From contig OZ252260.1 in NCBI GenBank assembly GCA_965249925.1, forward strand, positions 2,604,001 through 2,668,000: 64,000 nt of DNA. The letters run 5' to 3'. The notes under the pieces were generated by a model. The model had not been told where the DNA came from, made no database searches, and saw only the letters and a program-made list of their open reading frames with translations. The position numbers and the translations under genes are program-made. This DNA comes from Hoeflea_A sp965249925. Its GTDB lineage: Bacteria > Pseudomonadota > Alphaproteobacteria > Rhizobiales > Rhizobiaceae. This document shows positions 1 through 8,492 of this stretch, in pieces. Every line of letters starts with the position of its first letter. Within the stretch, counting starts at the first letter, position 1.

Positions 1-9
1 AAAAAACGG

Positions 10-1551
10 ATGGCCATGAGCGATCTCGCTATCGAACTGAGGGGTATCGACAAAAGCTTCGGTGCTGTTCATGCCAACAAGAACATCAATCTGCAGGTTC
101 GCAAGGGGACGATACACGGCATTATCGGCGAAAACGGCGCAGGCAAATCGACCCTCATGTCGATCCTCTACGGGTTTTACCAGGCCGATTCCGGCGATAT
201 TCAGGTCAACGGCACGCCGACGGTCATTCGCGATCCGAGCGCCGCTATCGCCGCCGGCATCGGCATGGTGCACCAGCATTTCATGCTGGTCGACAATTTC
301 ACCGTCCTTGAAAACGTCATGCTCGGCGCCGAAGAGAATGCCATCCTCAACCGCGGCATCACCAATGCCCGCAACGAATTGCGGCGCCTGGAAGAGGAAT
401 ATGCGCTGGAAGTCGATCCCGATGCCATTATCGAGCAATTGCCGGTCGGCCTGCAGCAGCGGGTGGAAATCCTCAAGGCGCTGTACCGCGGCGCCGATAT
501 CCTGATCCTCGACGAACCGACCGGCGTGCTGACACCCGCCGAAGCCGATCACCTGTTCCGCATCCTCGAACAGCTGCGGGCCCAGGGAAAGACCATCATC
601 TTCATCACCCACAAGCTGCGCGAGATCATGGCCATCACCGACGAAGTATCGGTGATGCGGCGCGGTGAGATGGTGGCGACCCGCACCACGGCCGAAACCA
701 CGGTCGAGGAACTGGCCGAACTGATGGTCGGTCGCCGCGTATTGCTGCGGGTCGAGAAGGGGCCGCCCGATCCGAAGGATGTCAAACTGTCGGTCAGCGG
801 GCTGACGGTCCGTGACAGCCGCGGCGTCATCATGGTCGACAATGTGTCCTTCGATGTGCGTGCCGGTGAGATCGTCGGCATTGCCGGCGTCGCCGGCAAC
901 GGGCAGTCGGAACTCCTGCAGGCGATCTCCGGCATTCGCCGCGCGGAAAGCGGCTCGGTGACGCTCGACGGCAGACCGATCAACGTCACCGGCGATGCCG
1001 ACCCGTCGGACTTGCGCAAGCGCGGTCTGGCCCACGTACCGGAAGATCGCCACCACATGGGCCTGGTGCTGAGTTTCGAGGAGAACGAGAATTCCATTCT
1101 CGGATATCACTATGACGACCGCTACCTCAACGGCCCGATGCTCAACCTGGCGTCGATTCGTGACAGCGCGTCCGACGCGGTTGGAAAGTACGATATCCGG
1201 CCGCCGGATGTCCGGCTGAGAACCGCCAATTTTTCCGGCGGCAACCAGCAGAAGATCGTGCTGGCGCGCGAGATGGAGCGCGATCCGATCGTGCTGGTGA
1301 TTGGCCAGCCGACACGTGGCGTCGATGTCGGCGCCATCGAATTCATCCACCGGCGCATCATCGAAATGCGCGATGCCGGCAAAGCGGTGCTGCTGGTGTC
1401 GGTTGAACTCGACGAGATCCGGTCGCTGTCGGATCGCATTCTCGTCATGTTTGCCGGCCGGGTCGTCGGCGAACGCTCGCCCGATGCGACCGAAGGTGAA
1501 CTGGGCCTTCTCATGGCGGGTGTCGAAGAGGCTCAGGAGGCCGCACAATGA
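10..1551 (+). CDS. Nucleoside (Bmp-type) ABC transporter ATP-binding protein, two fused ATPase domains
   Basis: This protein powers import of nucleosides (simple-sugar/nucleoside ABC class, YufO-like) on the cytoplasmic face of the membrane. It has two tandem ATPase domains. The first has Walker A GENGAGKST (residues 40-48), a diverged signature LPVGLQQR (144-151) and Walker B DILILDEP (163-170). The second has the degenerate Walker A GVAGNGQSE (about 293-301), signature FSGGNQQK (408-415) and IGQPTRGVD in place of Walker B, the pattern usual for this family. ATG at 10 or ATG at 16 could be the start. Its stop overlaps the permease start as ATGA. The expected Bmp lipoprotein gene would lie upstream, outside the window. 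The substrate is inferred from the linked salvage genes. Confidence 0.93.
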   Translation: MAMSDLAIELRGIDKSFGAVHANKNINLQVRKGTIHGIIGENGAGKSTLMSILYGFYQADSGDIQVNGTPTVIRDPSAAIAAGIGMVHQHFMLVDNFTVLENVMLGAEENAILNRGITNARNELRRLEEEYALEVDPDAIIEQLPVGLQQRVEILKALYRGADILILDEPTGVLTPAEADHLFRILEQLRAQGKTIIFITHKLREIMAITDEVSVMRRGEMVATRTTAETTVEELAELMVGRRVLLRVEKGPPDPKDVKLSVSGLTVRDSRGVIMVDNVSFDVRAGEIVGIAGVAGNGQSELLQAISGIRRAESGSVTLDGRPINVTGDADPSDLRKRGLAHVPEDRHHMGLVLSFEENENSILGYHYDDRYLNGPMLNLASIRDSASDAVGKYDIRPPDVRLRTANFSGGNQQKIVLAREMERDPIVLVIGQPTRGVDVGAIEFIHRRIIEMRDAGKAVLLVSVELDEIRSLSDRILVMFAGRVVGERSPDATEGELGLLMAGVEEAQEAAQ

Positions 1552-2684
1552 GTGTGCCCTATGCGAAGCTGCCGGGTTGGGTGGAGTATGGGCTGATCCC
1601 ACTGATCAACCTGGTGGTGGCGTTTCTGGTGGCCGGCCTGGTTGTGCTCATCGTCGGCGAAAGCCCGCTGCGTGCCGCGGCACTTCTGGTGCAGGGCGCC
1701 TTCGGCTATGGCGAAGGGATCGGCTACACCCTCTACTACGCCACCAACTTCATCTTCACCGGACTGGCGGTGGCTGTCGCGTTCCACTGCGGACTATTCA
1801 ACATTGGCGGCGAGGGGCAGGCCTATATCGGCGGCCTCGGCGTTGCCTTTGCCTGCCTGGCGCTCGATCATATTTTTCCGTGGTATCTGACGTTTCCGTT
1901 TGCGCTTGCCGGTGCCGCCCTGTTCGGAGCGGCCTGGGCGTTCATCCCCGGCTGGCTGCAGGCCAAGCGCGGCAGCCACGTGGTGATCACCACCATCATG
2001 TTCAACTTCATCGCTGCCAGCGTGATGGTCTACATGTTGGTCGAGGTGGTCAAACCGCTCGGTTCCATGGCGCCCCAAACGCGCACCTTCGAGGCCGGCG
2101 GTGAGCTACCGAGACTTGACTGGCTGTTGTCGATCTTCGGGCTCGATATCGGCGGTGCGCCCTTCAACCTGTCGTTCCTGGTCGCGCTGGTCGCCGCTTT
2201 CCTGGTCTGGCTGCTGATCTGGCGGACCCGGCTCGGCTACGAAATTCGCACCATGGGAGCCAATCCGACTGCTGCCCGCTATGCCGGCGTGCCGGAGGCC
2301 CGGATCATCGTCATCACCATGCTGATTTCCGGTGCGCTTGCCGGGATGATGGCGCTAAACCCGATCATGGGCGACCAGCACCGCCTGCAGCTGGATTTCG
2401 TCACTGGCGCCGGCTTCGTCGGCATCGCTGTGGCGCTGATGGGACGCTCCCATCCGGTGGGCATCATTCCGGCGGCGGTTCTGTTCGGGGTGCTGTATCA
2501 GGGCGGCGCCGAAATATCCTTCGAGATGCCGCAGATCTCGCGCGACATGATCACCATCATTCAAGGCCTGGTCATTCTGTTCGCCGGGGCGCTCGAGCAC
2601 ATGTTCCGTCCCGCCATCCAGACCTTCTTTGCAACGCTCAGAGGGGCTCGCGCGTCCTCCGAAGCACCGGCGGCGGGGGAGTAG
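1548..2684 (+). CDS. Nucleoside ABC transporter permease 1 (YufP-like)
   Basis: Integral membrane permease of the BPD_transp_2 superfamily with about nine hydrophobic segments across 378 residues. It begins with a short cytoplasmic stretch and a first membrane helix around residues 15-40. Conserved family segments are visible, such as NIGGEGQAYIGGLG in the first third and RTMGANPTAARYAG before the last helices. It overlaps the ATPase gene by 4 bp (ATGA) and is followed 4 bp later by the second permease, so the three genes should be translationally coupled. It forms the heteromeric channel with the next gene. Substrate identity comes only from the linked nucleoside catabolic genes. Confidence 0.9.
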   Translation: MSVPYAKLPGWVEYGLIPLINLVVAFLVAGLVVLIVGESPLRAAALLVQGAFGYGEGIGYTLYYATNFIFTGLAVAVAFHCGLFNIGGEGQAYIGGLGVAFACLALDHIFPWYLTFPFALAGAALFGAAWAFIPGWLQAKRGSHVVITTIMFNFIAASVMVYMLVEVVKPLGSMAPQTRTFEAGGELPRLDWLLSIFGLDIGGAPFNLSFLVALVAAFLVWLLIWRTRLGYEIRTMGANPTAARYAGVPEARIIVITMLISGALAGMMALNPIMGDQHRLQLDFVTGAGFVGIAVALMGRSHPVGIIPAAVLFGVLYQGGAEISFEMPQISRDMITIIQGLVILFAGALEHMFRPAIQTFFATLRGARASSEAPAAGE

Positions 2685-2688
2685 GGTC

Positions 2689-3660
2689 ATGGAGTATTTT
2701 CAGATCGCCCTGGTTGTCCTCGAGGCCACCATCCGCCTCTCCGTCCCGTTGATCCTGGCCGCTCTCGCCGGCCTGTTCTCCGAACGGTCCGGTGTTTTCG
2801 ACATCGGCCTGGAGGGCAAGATGCTGGCCGCCGCCTTTGCCGGCGGTGCCGCGGCAGCGGTCTACGAATCCGCCCTGATCGGCCTGCTCGCGGCGATCGC
2901 CGTGTCCGTGGCACTGGCCCTGGTGCACGCCTTCGCGTCGATCACCCAGCGCGGTAACCAGATCGTCTCGGGCGTCGCCATCAATTTCATAGCGCTGGGG
3001 GCTACCGTCATTCTCGGCCAGAGCTGGTTCCAGCAAGGTGGCCGGACGCCGCAGCTGGATGAGGGCAGCCGGTTCGAGGCGGTCACGCTGCCTTTTGCCG
3101 AGACGCTGGCGCCGGTGCCGATTCTCGGGCCGATATACGAGAACCTGATTTCCGGTCACTTTGTGCTCACCTATTTCGCCTTTGCCATGGTGCCGATCAC
3201 CTGGTGGGTTTTGTTCCGCACGCGGTTTGGTCTGCGGCTGCGCGCCGTCGGCGAAAATCCCGGCGCTGTCGACACCGCCGGCATCTCGGTTCCCCGCATG
3301 CGCTATCTGGCGGTAATCTGCTGCGGCATTCTGTGCGGATTTGCCGGTGCCTATCTGTCGATGGCGGTCGCCGCCGGTTTCGTCAAAGGCATGACCGCCG
3401 GCAAGGGCTTCATCGCGCTGGCCGCGCTGATTTTTGCCAAATGGAAGCCGGTCAACGTGATGTTCGCCTGCCTGTTGTTCGGACTGCTCGATGCCATGGC
3501 GATTCTGATGCAGGGCCAGGACCTGCCGCTGGTCGGACAGGTTCCGGTGCAGTTCATGCAGGCGCTGCCCTATGTCTTGACCGTCATCCTGCTCGCCGGC
3601 TTTGTCGGCAAGGCCATTCCGCCCAAGGCCGGCGGCCAGCCCTATGTCAAGGAACGCTGA
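2689..3660 (+). CDS. Nucleoside ABC transporter permease 2 (YufQ-like)
   Basis: Second permease subunit of the nucleoside importer, 323 residues with about eight hydrophobic helices. The ATG at 2689 (MEYFQIA) was chosen over an in-frame upstream ATG at 2629, which lies inside the preceding gene and would add a 20-residue arginine-rich tail before the first membrane helix. Family hallmarks include FDIGLEGKML near the N-terminus, VGENPGAVDTAGI before the C-terminal helices and GKGFIALAALIFAKW. It sits between the first permease and cytidine deaminase with very short spacing, so uptake and first-step catabolism are probably co-transcribed. Confidence 0.9.
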   Translation: MEYFQIALVVLEATIRLSVPLILAALAGLFSERSGVFDIGLEGKMLAAAFAGGAAAAVYESALIGLLAAIAVSVALALVHAFASITQRGNQIVSGVAINFIALGATVILGQSWFQQGGRTPQLDEGSRFEAVTLPFAETLAPVPILGPIYENLISGHFVLTYFAFAMVPITWWVLFRTRFGLRLRAVGENPGAVDTAGISVPRMRYLAVICCGILCGFAGAYLSMAVAAGFVKGMTAGKGFIALAALIFAKWKPVNVMFACLLFGLLDAMAILMQGQDLPLVGQVPVQFMQALPYVLTVILLAGFVGKAIPPKAGGQPYVKER

Positions 3661-3665
3661 TCCGC

Positions 3666-4058
3666 ATGTCGCGCGACTTGTTCGAGGCAGCCAAGCGCGC
3701 CATGGCGCACAGCCATTCTCCGTACTCGCGGTTTCCGGTCGGTGCCGCCCTGCGGGCCGATGACGGTCGCATCTATTGTGGCGCCAACATCGAAAACATC
3801 GCCTATCCGGAAGGATGGTGCGCCGAAACCACGGCGATTGGCCAGATGATCATGGGCGGCGGTCGGCGCATCCGCGAAGTGGCGGTCATCGCCGAGAAAA
3901 TGGCGGCCTGCACGCCCTGCGGCGGCTGCCGGCAGCGGCTTGCGGAGTTTGCCGATGCGGACGTGCCCGTCCATCTGTGCGATAGTGACGGCGTCATCCA
4001 GACGGTGACCTTGGGGGACCTGCTCCCCTACGCATTCGACACGGAGGTGCTGAAGTGA
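3666..4058 (+). CDS. cdd: Cytidine deaminase
   Basis: Hydrolytic deamination of cytidine/deoxycytidine to uridine/deoxyuridine in pyrimidine salvage. The 130-residue length fits the small homotetrameric class. The zinc site is intact: C52-A53-E54 supplies one ligand and the catalytic glutamate, and PCGGCRQ supplies C85 and C88. The substrate loop GANIENIAYPEGWCAE is typical. The ATG at 3666 follows the permease stop by 5 bp, and the stop overlaps the GTG of the next gene (GTGA). Its position right after a nucleoside importer supports a role in using imported cytidine. Confidence 0.95.
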   Translation: MSRDLFEAAKRAMAHSHSPYSRFPVGAALRADDGRIYCGANIENIAYPEGWCAETTAIGQMIMGGGRRIREVAVIAEKMAACTPCGGCRQRLAEFADADVPVHLCDSDGVIQTVTLGDLLPYAFDTEVLK

Positions 4059-4849
4059 ATCAGGCGATATCGGTTCTGGTGCGGCAGTTGCAGGGCCTGG
4101 CTCCGGAAACGGCGATCGTGCTGGGCTCCGGCCTGGGTTCGTTGGTCGACGAGGTCGAGGACGCGATACGCATTCCCTATGCCGATCTCGAGGGATTTCC
4201 CCATGGCGGCGTTTCAGGGCATGCGGCGGAAGTGGTGGCCGGCCAGTGGAGCGGCACGCCGATCCTCTTTCTGTCGGGCCGTGTCCACTACTACGAAAAG
4301 GCCGACGCCGCGGTCATGCGGGCGTCGCTTGAAACATTGCACGGCCTCGGCATCAAGCGGCTGGTCCTGACCAATGCGGCCGGATCGCTGCGCGACGACA
4401 TGCCGCCGGGTTCCGTCATGCAGATCACCGACCACATCAACTTCTCCGGCACCAATCCGCTGTTCGGCGAACCCAGCGACCGGCGTTTTGTCGGGCTGAC
4501 CAACGCCTATGACGGATCCATGCAGGCGGCCATGCGGGCAGCGGCGGTGCGTGCCGGGGTCGAGCTTCATCAGGGTGTCTACATGTGGTTTTCCGGCCCC
4601 AGTTTCGAAACCCCGGCCGAAATCCGCATGGCCAGGACGCTGGGCGCCGACGCTGTCGGCATGTCGACGGTTCCGGAGGTGATTCTGGCACGGTTTCTTG
4701 GCCTCGACGTCGCCGCCGCGTCGGTCATCACCAATCTTGCGGCCGGGATGAGCGGCACGGAACTGTCGCACCAGGAGACCAAGGACATGGCGCCGCTCGG
4801 CGGGCGCCGGTTGGCCGACGTCCTGCGCGAGATGCTGACCGGCGAATAG
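4055..4849 (+). CDS. punA: Purine nucleoside phosphorylase (trimeric PNP family)
   Basis: Phosphorolysis of purine nucleosides to base plus (deoxy)ribose-1-phosphate. The 264 residues match family II (trimeric) PNPs: phosphate loop GSGLGS (24-29), GVSGHAAE with H56, RVHYYE, the base-binding glutamate in GPSFETPAEIR (E185), VGMSTVPE (201-208) and base-recognising N227 in TNLAAG. It starts with GTG and overlaps cdd by 4 bp. Ribose-1-phosphate made here would be isomerised by the phosphopentomutase encoded on the opposite strand at about 8.5-9.7 kb. An MTA-phosphorylase specificity is less likely given the neighbours. Confidence 0.92.
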   Translation: MNQAISVLVRQLQGLAPETAIVLGSGLGSLVDEVEDAIRIPYADLEGFPHGGVSGHAAEVVAGQWSGTPILFLSGRVHYYEKADAAVMRASLETLHGLGIKRLVLTNAAGSLRDDMPPGSVMQITDHINFSGTNPLFGEPSDRRFVGLTNAYDGSMQAAMRAAAVRAGVELHQGVYMWFSGPSFETPAEIRMARTLGADAVGMSTVPEVILARFLGLDVAAASVITNLAAGMSGTELSHQETKDMAPLGGRRLADVLREMLTGE

Positions 4850-4858
4850 GTAGGAACC

Positions 4859-6193
4859 ATGGCACTGCTTCCCCAGGAGTTCGTGCGTAAAAAGCGCGAC
4901 AGCGAGATCCTGCAGACCCAGGATATCGCCGATTTCATACGCGGCGTGACCGACGGCTCGGTCTCTGAGGGCCAGATCGCCGCCTTTGCCATGGCGGTTT
5001 ATTTCAACGGCATGAACCGGCGCGAGGCGGTCGACCTGACCGTCGCCATGCGCGATTCCGGCGACGTCCTGGCTTGGCCGGAGATCGACCTGCCGATCGC
5101 TGACAAGCATTCCACCGGCGGCGTCGGCGACAATGTTTCGCTGATGCTGGCGCCGATCGTCGCGGCGTGCGGCGCAGCGGTGCCGATGATCTCCGGACGC
5201 GGGCTCGGACATACCGGCGGAACGCTTGATAAGAAGCAATCCATTCCAGGTTATCAAGTGGTGCCGTCGGTCGACCTGTTTCGCCGGGCGGTGCGTGAAG
5301 CCGGCTGCGCAATTATCGGGCAGACCGGATCGCTGGCGCCGGCGGACGGTCGTATCTATGCCGTGCGTGATGTCACGGCGACCGTCGAGTCGATCCCGTT
5401 GATCACTGCTTCGATCCTGTCCAAAAAACTCGCCGCCGGGCTGCAGGCACTGGTGCTCGATGTCAAGGTCGGCAACGGCGCCTTCATGACCGAACTGGCC
5501 GCCGCCACCGAGCTCGCCGAGAGCCTGGTCGACGTCGCCAACGGCGCCGGACTGAAAACCACGGCGATCATCACCGACATGAATGAACCCCTGGCGAGCG
5601 CCGCCGGCAACGCGGTCGAGGTAGCCAATGCGGTCGAATTCCTGACCGGCGTGCACCGGGATCCGCGTCTTGAGGACGTCGTCCTGGCACTGGCCGACGA
5701 GATGCTGATGTCGACGGGCCTTGCCGGCGACCTGCACAGCGCCCGCCAACGGACACGCCAGGCGCTGGACACCGGTGCCGCGACGGAGCGGTTCGCCCGC
5801 ATGGTGAACGTGCTCGGAGGCCCCCCCGATTTTGTCGAGCGGTATCGCGACCACCTGCCGGCCGCACCGATCGTCCGCGACATCGGGGCACCGAAGCCGG
5901 GCTACGTGCTGGACATCGATACGCGCGGGGTCGGCCTTGCCGTCGTCGCCCTTGGCGGCGGACGCACACGGCCGCAGGACGACGTCGATCCAGCGGTCGG
6001 TCTCACCGATCTCGCAGCCCGGGGAAGCCGGGTCGGCACCGGCGATATGATCGCCAGGCTGCACGCCCGTGACGCGACGATGGCCGATGCGGCCGAACGA
6101 GCGCTTCTGGCGTGTTATCGCTTTTCGGCAAATCCGCCCGCCGACACGCAACCGGTCGTTTCGCGTATCGGAACGATCAGCGACGAAGAGTGA
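4859..6193 (+). CDS. deoA: Thymidine phosphorylase
   Basis: Converts thymidine (or deoxyuridine/uridine) and phosphate to base and deoxyribose-1-phosphate. At 444 residues it matches bacterial DeoA. The phosphate/substrate loop DKHSTGGVGD (82-91) and SGRGLGHTGGTLDK (112-125) are intact, followed by the pyrimidine-phosphorylase C-terminal domain. It follows punA by 9 bp and is the last gene of the + strand salvage operon. Its 3' end overlaps the 3' end of the convergent aspartic-protease gene by 17 bp. Confidence 0.95.
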   Translation: MALLPQEFVRKKRDSEILQTQDIADFIRGVTDGSVSEGQIAAFAMAVYFNGMNRREAVDLTVAMRDSGDVLAWPEIDLPIADKHSTGGVGDNVSLMLAPIVAACGAAVPMISGRGLGHTGGTLDKKQSIPGYQVVPSVDLFRRAVREAGCAIIGQTGSLAPADGRIYAVRDVTATVESIPLITASILSKKLAAGLQALVLDVKVGNGAFMTELAAATELAESLVDVANGAGLKTTAIITDMNEPLASAAGNAVEVANAVEFLTGVHRDPRLEDVVLALADEMLMSTGLAGDLHSARQRTRQALDTGAATERFARMVNVLGGPPDFVERYRDHLPAAPIVRDIGAPKPGYVLDIDTRGVGLAVVALGGGRTRPQDDVDPAVGLTDLAARGSRVGTGDMIARLHARDATMADAAERALLACYRFSANPPADTQPVVSRIGTISDEE

Positions 6194-6719
6194 GCTTGCC
6201 GTCCCTGGCCTGGAAGGAGCCGAGGCGGTTGAGGAAACTCATCCCGATGAGGGTGATGCCAAGCGCATCGTCGTCGAGAACCAGAGCCTCGACATCGTCA
6301 ACGCGGATCGACTGATACTCTACCCGGCGCAGCACGACCGGGGCGGCCAGAACGATCCCATTGGCGGTTGCCACCCTGTAGCGAAAATCACTGGCGGCAA
6401 CGGCAACGCCGAGCTTACGCGCCGTCGATCGATTGATCGCGACAAAGCTTGCACCGGTGTCGATCAATCCTTCGACCCTTCGCCCATTGATGCGGAACGT
6501 GCCGAAGAAGTGACCGCGCGGGTCCGCCGTGAGTTCGACCGTGTCCCCCCCGGCGTACGAGGCCGCCGGTTTCCGCAGCACGCCAGTCGTTGATGGCATC
6601 GGATCATCAGAAAGGCCGTCGGTGACCGGCGAACCGGTTTTCAGCGCGCTCCCGACCAGCGGCGGCACGGTGACCGCGACACCGGCGGCGAGGACGGCAA
6701 ACAGCAAAATGCGCAGCAT
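6177..6719 (-). CDS. TIGR02281-type membrane-anchored retropepsin-like aspartic protease
   Basis: An N-terminal hydrophobic helix (residues 3-22) acts as signal or anchor. It is followed by a single retropepsin-like domain with the catalytic D87-TGAS motif (LIDTGASFVA) and the C-terminal LIGMSFLNRL element typical of these clan AA proteases, which work as dimers. At 180 residues it is the usual length for the small alphaproteobacterial family. Its cellular role is not established. It lies between the two arms of the nucleoside locus and overlaps the deoA 3' end convergently by 17 bp. I see no functional link with nucleosides. Confidence 0.85.
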   Translation of the reverse strand: MLRILLFAVLAAGVAVTVPPLVGSALKTGSPVTDGLSDDPMPSTTGVLRKPAASYAGGDTVELTADPRGHFFGTFRINGRRVEGLIDTGASFVAINRSTARKLGVAVAASDFRYRVATANGIVLAAPVVLRRVEYQSIRVDDVEALVLDDDALGITLIGMSFLNRLGSFQARDGKLTLRR

Positions 6720-6837
6720 GACGCCGGTTCCTTTATTCGATCCGAATAGAGCAGTTCCAGCCTAACGGACGGTAAGGACCGTGCGTGTCGTGCTTGCCTG
6801 GTTAAGAAACGGTTACTCCATACCGTCCGTCGGTTAC

Positions 6838-7467
6838 CTATTTGGTGCCGTACATACGGTCACCGGCGTCGCCGAGGCCCGGCACGATGTAGCCTTTTTC
6901 GTTGAGGTGGCTGTCGATTGCCGCGGTGTACATCGGCACGTCGGGATGCGCCGCATGGAAGGCGCGCACGCCCTCCGGCGCCGCCAGCAGGCAGAGAAAA
7001 CGGATGTTGTGCGCCCCGCGCCCCTTGAGTTTCTCCACTGCGGCGATCGACGAGTTGGCGGTCGCGAGCATCGGATCGACGACTATGACGAGACGGTCGG
7101 AGATGTTCTCCGGCGCCTTGAAATAGTATTCGACGGCCTCGAGCGTCTCATGATCGCGGTAGATCCCGACATGGGCGACACGTGCCGATGGAACCAGATC
7201 GAGCATGCCCTCCAGCAGCCCGTTGCCGGCCCGCAGGATGGAGGCGAAAACGAGTTTCTTGCCGGCCAGCACCGGTGCGTCCATCTCTGTCAGCGGCGTC
7301 TCGATCCTCTCGGTCGTCAGCTCCAGGTGGCGGGTGACCTCGTAGCAAAGCAAGGTCGAGATCTCCCGCAGCAGTCGCCGAAAGCCGGCGGTGGACGTCT
7401 CCTTGTTTCGCATGATCGTCAGCTTGTGCTGGACGAGAGGGTGGTCGATGACGGTGATGCCCTCCAT
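6838..7467 (-). CDS. upp: Uracil phosphoribosyltransferase
   Basis: Makes UMP from uracil and PRPP, recovering the base released by the phosphorylases. The 209-residue protein has the PRPP loop DPMLATANS (131-139), LRAGNGLLEGM (79-89) and the uracil-binding tail GYIVPGLGDAGDRMYGT. The start at 7467 (MEGITVIDHP) was preferred to an in-frame ATG 60 bp upstream. It matches the family N-terminus and has an AAGGA ribosome-binding site 9 bp before it. It is the last gene of the deoB-add-upp group on the minus strand, 56 bp after add. Confidence 0.95.
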   Translation of the reverse strand: MEGITVIDHPLVQHKLTIMRNKETSTAGFRRLLREISTLLCYEVTRHLELTTERIETPLTEMDAPVLAGKKLVFASILRAGNGLLEGMLDLVPSARVAHVGIYRDHETLEAVEYYFKAPENISDRLVIVVDPMLATANSSIAAVEKLKGRGAHNIRFLCLLAAPEGVRAFHAAHPDVPMYTAAIDSHLNEKGYIVPGLGDAGDRMYGTK

Positions 7468-7523
7468 GGCAGCGGATCCTTCCATTGATCTATCGTTGTA
7501 TTCGGCTTTTCGGCGACCGTTTG

Positions 7524-8492
7524 TCACAGCTTCGCGAGCAGGGTCCTGCGGGTGTCCTCGTCGACAAAGGCGGCTTCCAGCGCCGTTCGCGTGGTTTCCA
7601 CAAGCTCCGCGTCGGTGAGACCGAAATGCTCTTGTCCGAAAGCGTATTCCCGGCCCAGCGTGGTATCGAAATAGGGTGGATCGTCGGAGTTGAGCGTGAC
7701 TTTCACACCGGCGTCGCGCAGGTCGCGAAACGGGTGTTCGGAGAAGCTGTCGAACACTGACAGCGCGACATTCGATCCGGGACAGATCTCCAGCACGACC
7801 CCTTCGTCGGCGAGACGGTTGACGACGGCGGGATCCTCGACGGCGCGCACGCCGTGACCGATACGACTCGGCCGGACATGGTCGAGAGCGTCGGTGACGC
7901 TGTGCGCCCCCGCCACTTCACCGGCATGTGTGGTGATGCCCAGTCCGGCATCCCTGGCAATGTCGAAAGCCGCTGAGAAATCGGCATGCGATCCATGCCG
8001 CTCATCGCCTCCCATCCCAAATCCTGTGACCAGGGGGTGTGGCCGACCCGCCGCATAACGCGCCACCGCAACGGCCTGCTCAGGTCCGAAATGTCGTACG
8101 CAGGTAACGATGATCCGTCCCTCGATGCCGTGACTGTCGCGGGCCCGCAGGATTCCCTCGCCAAGTCCGCTGACATAGGCATCGGCCGACAGGCCGGCGA
8201 GGCGGGCATGATCGGGTGAGATGAAGATTTCGCTATAGATGGCGCCCTCATCCGCGAGCGATCGCAGATAGGTCTCCGCCAGCAGGGCGTAGTCCTCCTC
8301 TGTGCGAAACAGGCCGGCGGCGCTGTCGTAGGCGTCGAGGAAAGTGGTGAAATCGTTCCAGACGAACCGGTCCCCGTCGATGAGATGGCCGATTTCGACA
8401 TTGTATTTTGCTGCTTGGGCGACAACCAGTTGCGTGGGCGCCGCGCCTTCGATGTGACAATGCAGTTCGGCTTTCGGCAGGTGTGCGGTCAA
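7524..8492 (-). CDS. add: Adenosine deaminase
   Basis: Deaminates adenosine/deoxyadenosine to inosine. Zinc ligands are visible in the N-terminal HCHIEG (about residues 11-16), THAGE (about 187-191) and the terminal SDDP. The likely start is a TTG at 8492 preceded by GGAAGGAG at 6 bp spacing. Its bases overlap the deoB stop as TTGA, so translation is probably coupled. The longer open frame upstream of this TTG lies inside deoB and shows no adenosine-deaminase homology. The resulting 322 residues are a normal length. An adenine deaminase-like activity is an alternative within this family. Confidence 0.9.
   Translation of the reverse strand: MTAHLPKAELHCHIEGAAPTQLVVAQAAKYNVEIGHLIDGDRFVWNDFTTFLDAYDSAAGLFRTEEDYALLAETYLRSLADEGAIYSEIFISPDHARLAGLSADAYVSGLGEGILRARDSHGIEGRIIVTCVRHFGPEQAVAVARYAAGRPHPLVTGFGMGGDERHGSHADFSAAFDIARDAGLGITTHAGEVAGAHSVTDALDHVRPSRIGHGVRAVEDPAVVNRLADEGVVLEICPGSNVALSVFDSFSEHPFRDLRDAGVKVTLNSDDPPYFDTTLGREYAFGQEHFGLTDAELVETTRTALEAAFVDEDTRRTLLAKL

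Noticed and set aside
4214..6151. 645-codon open frame on the minus strand antisense to punA and deoA
   Set aside because: It is a shadow of highly conserved sense genes in GC-rich DNA. Its translation is His/Arg/Gln-rich without any domain and has no ribosome-binding site.
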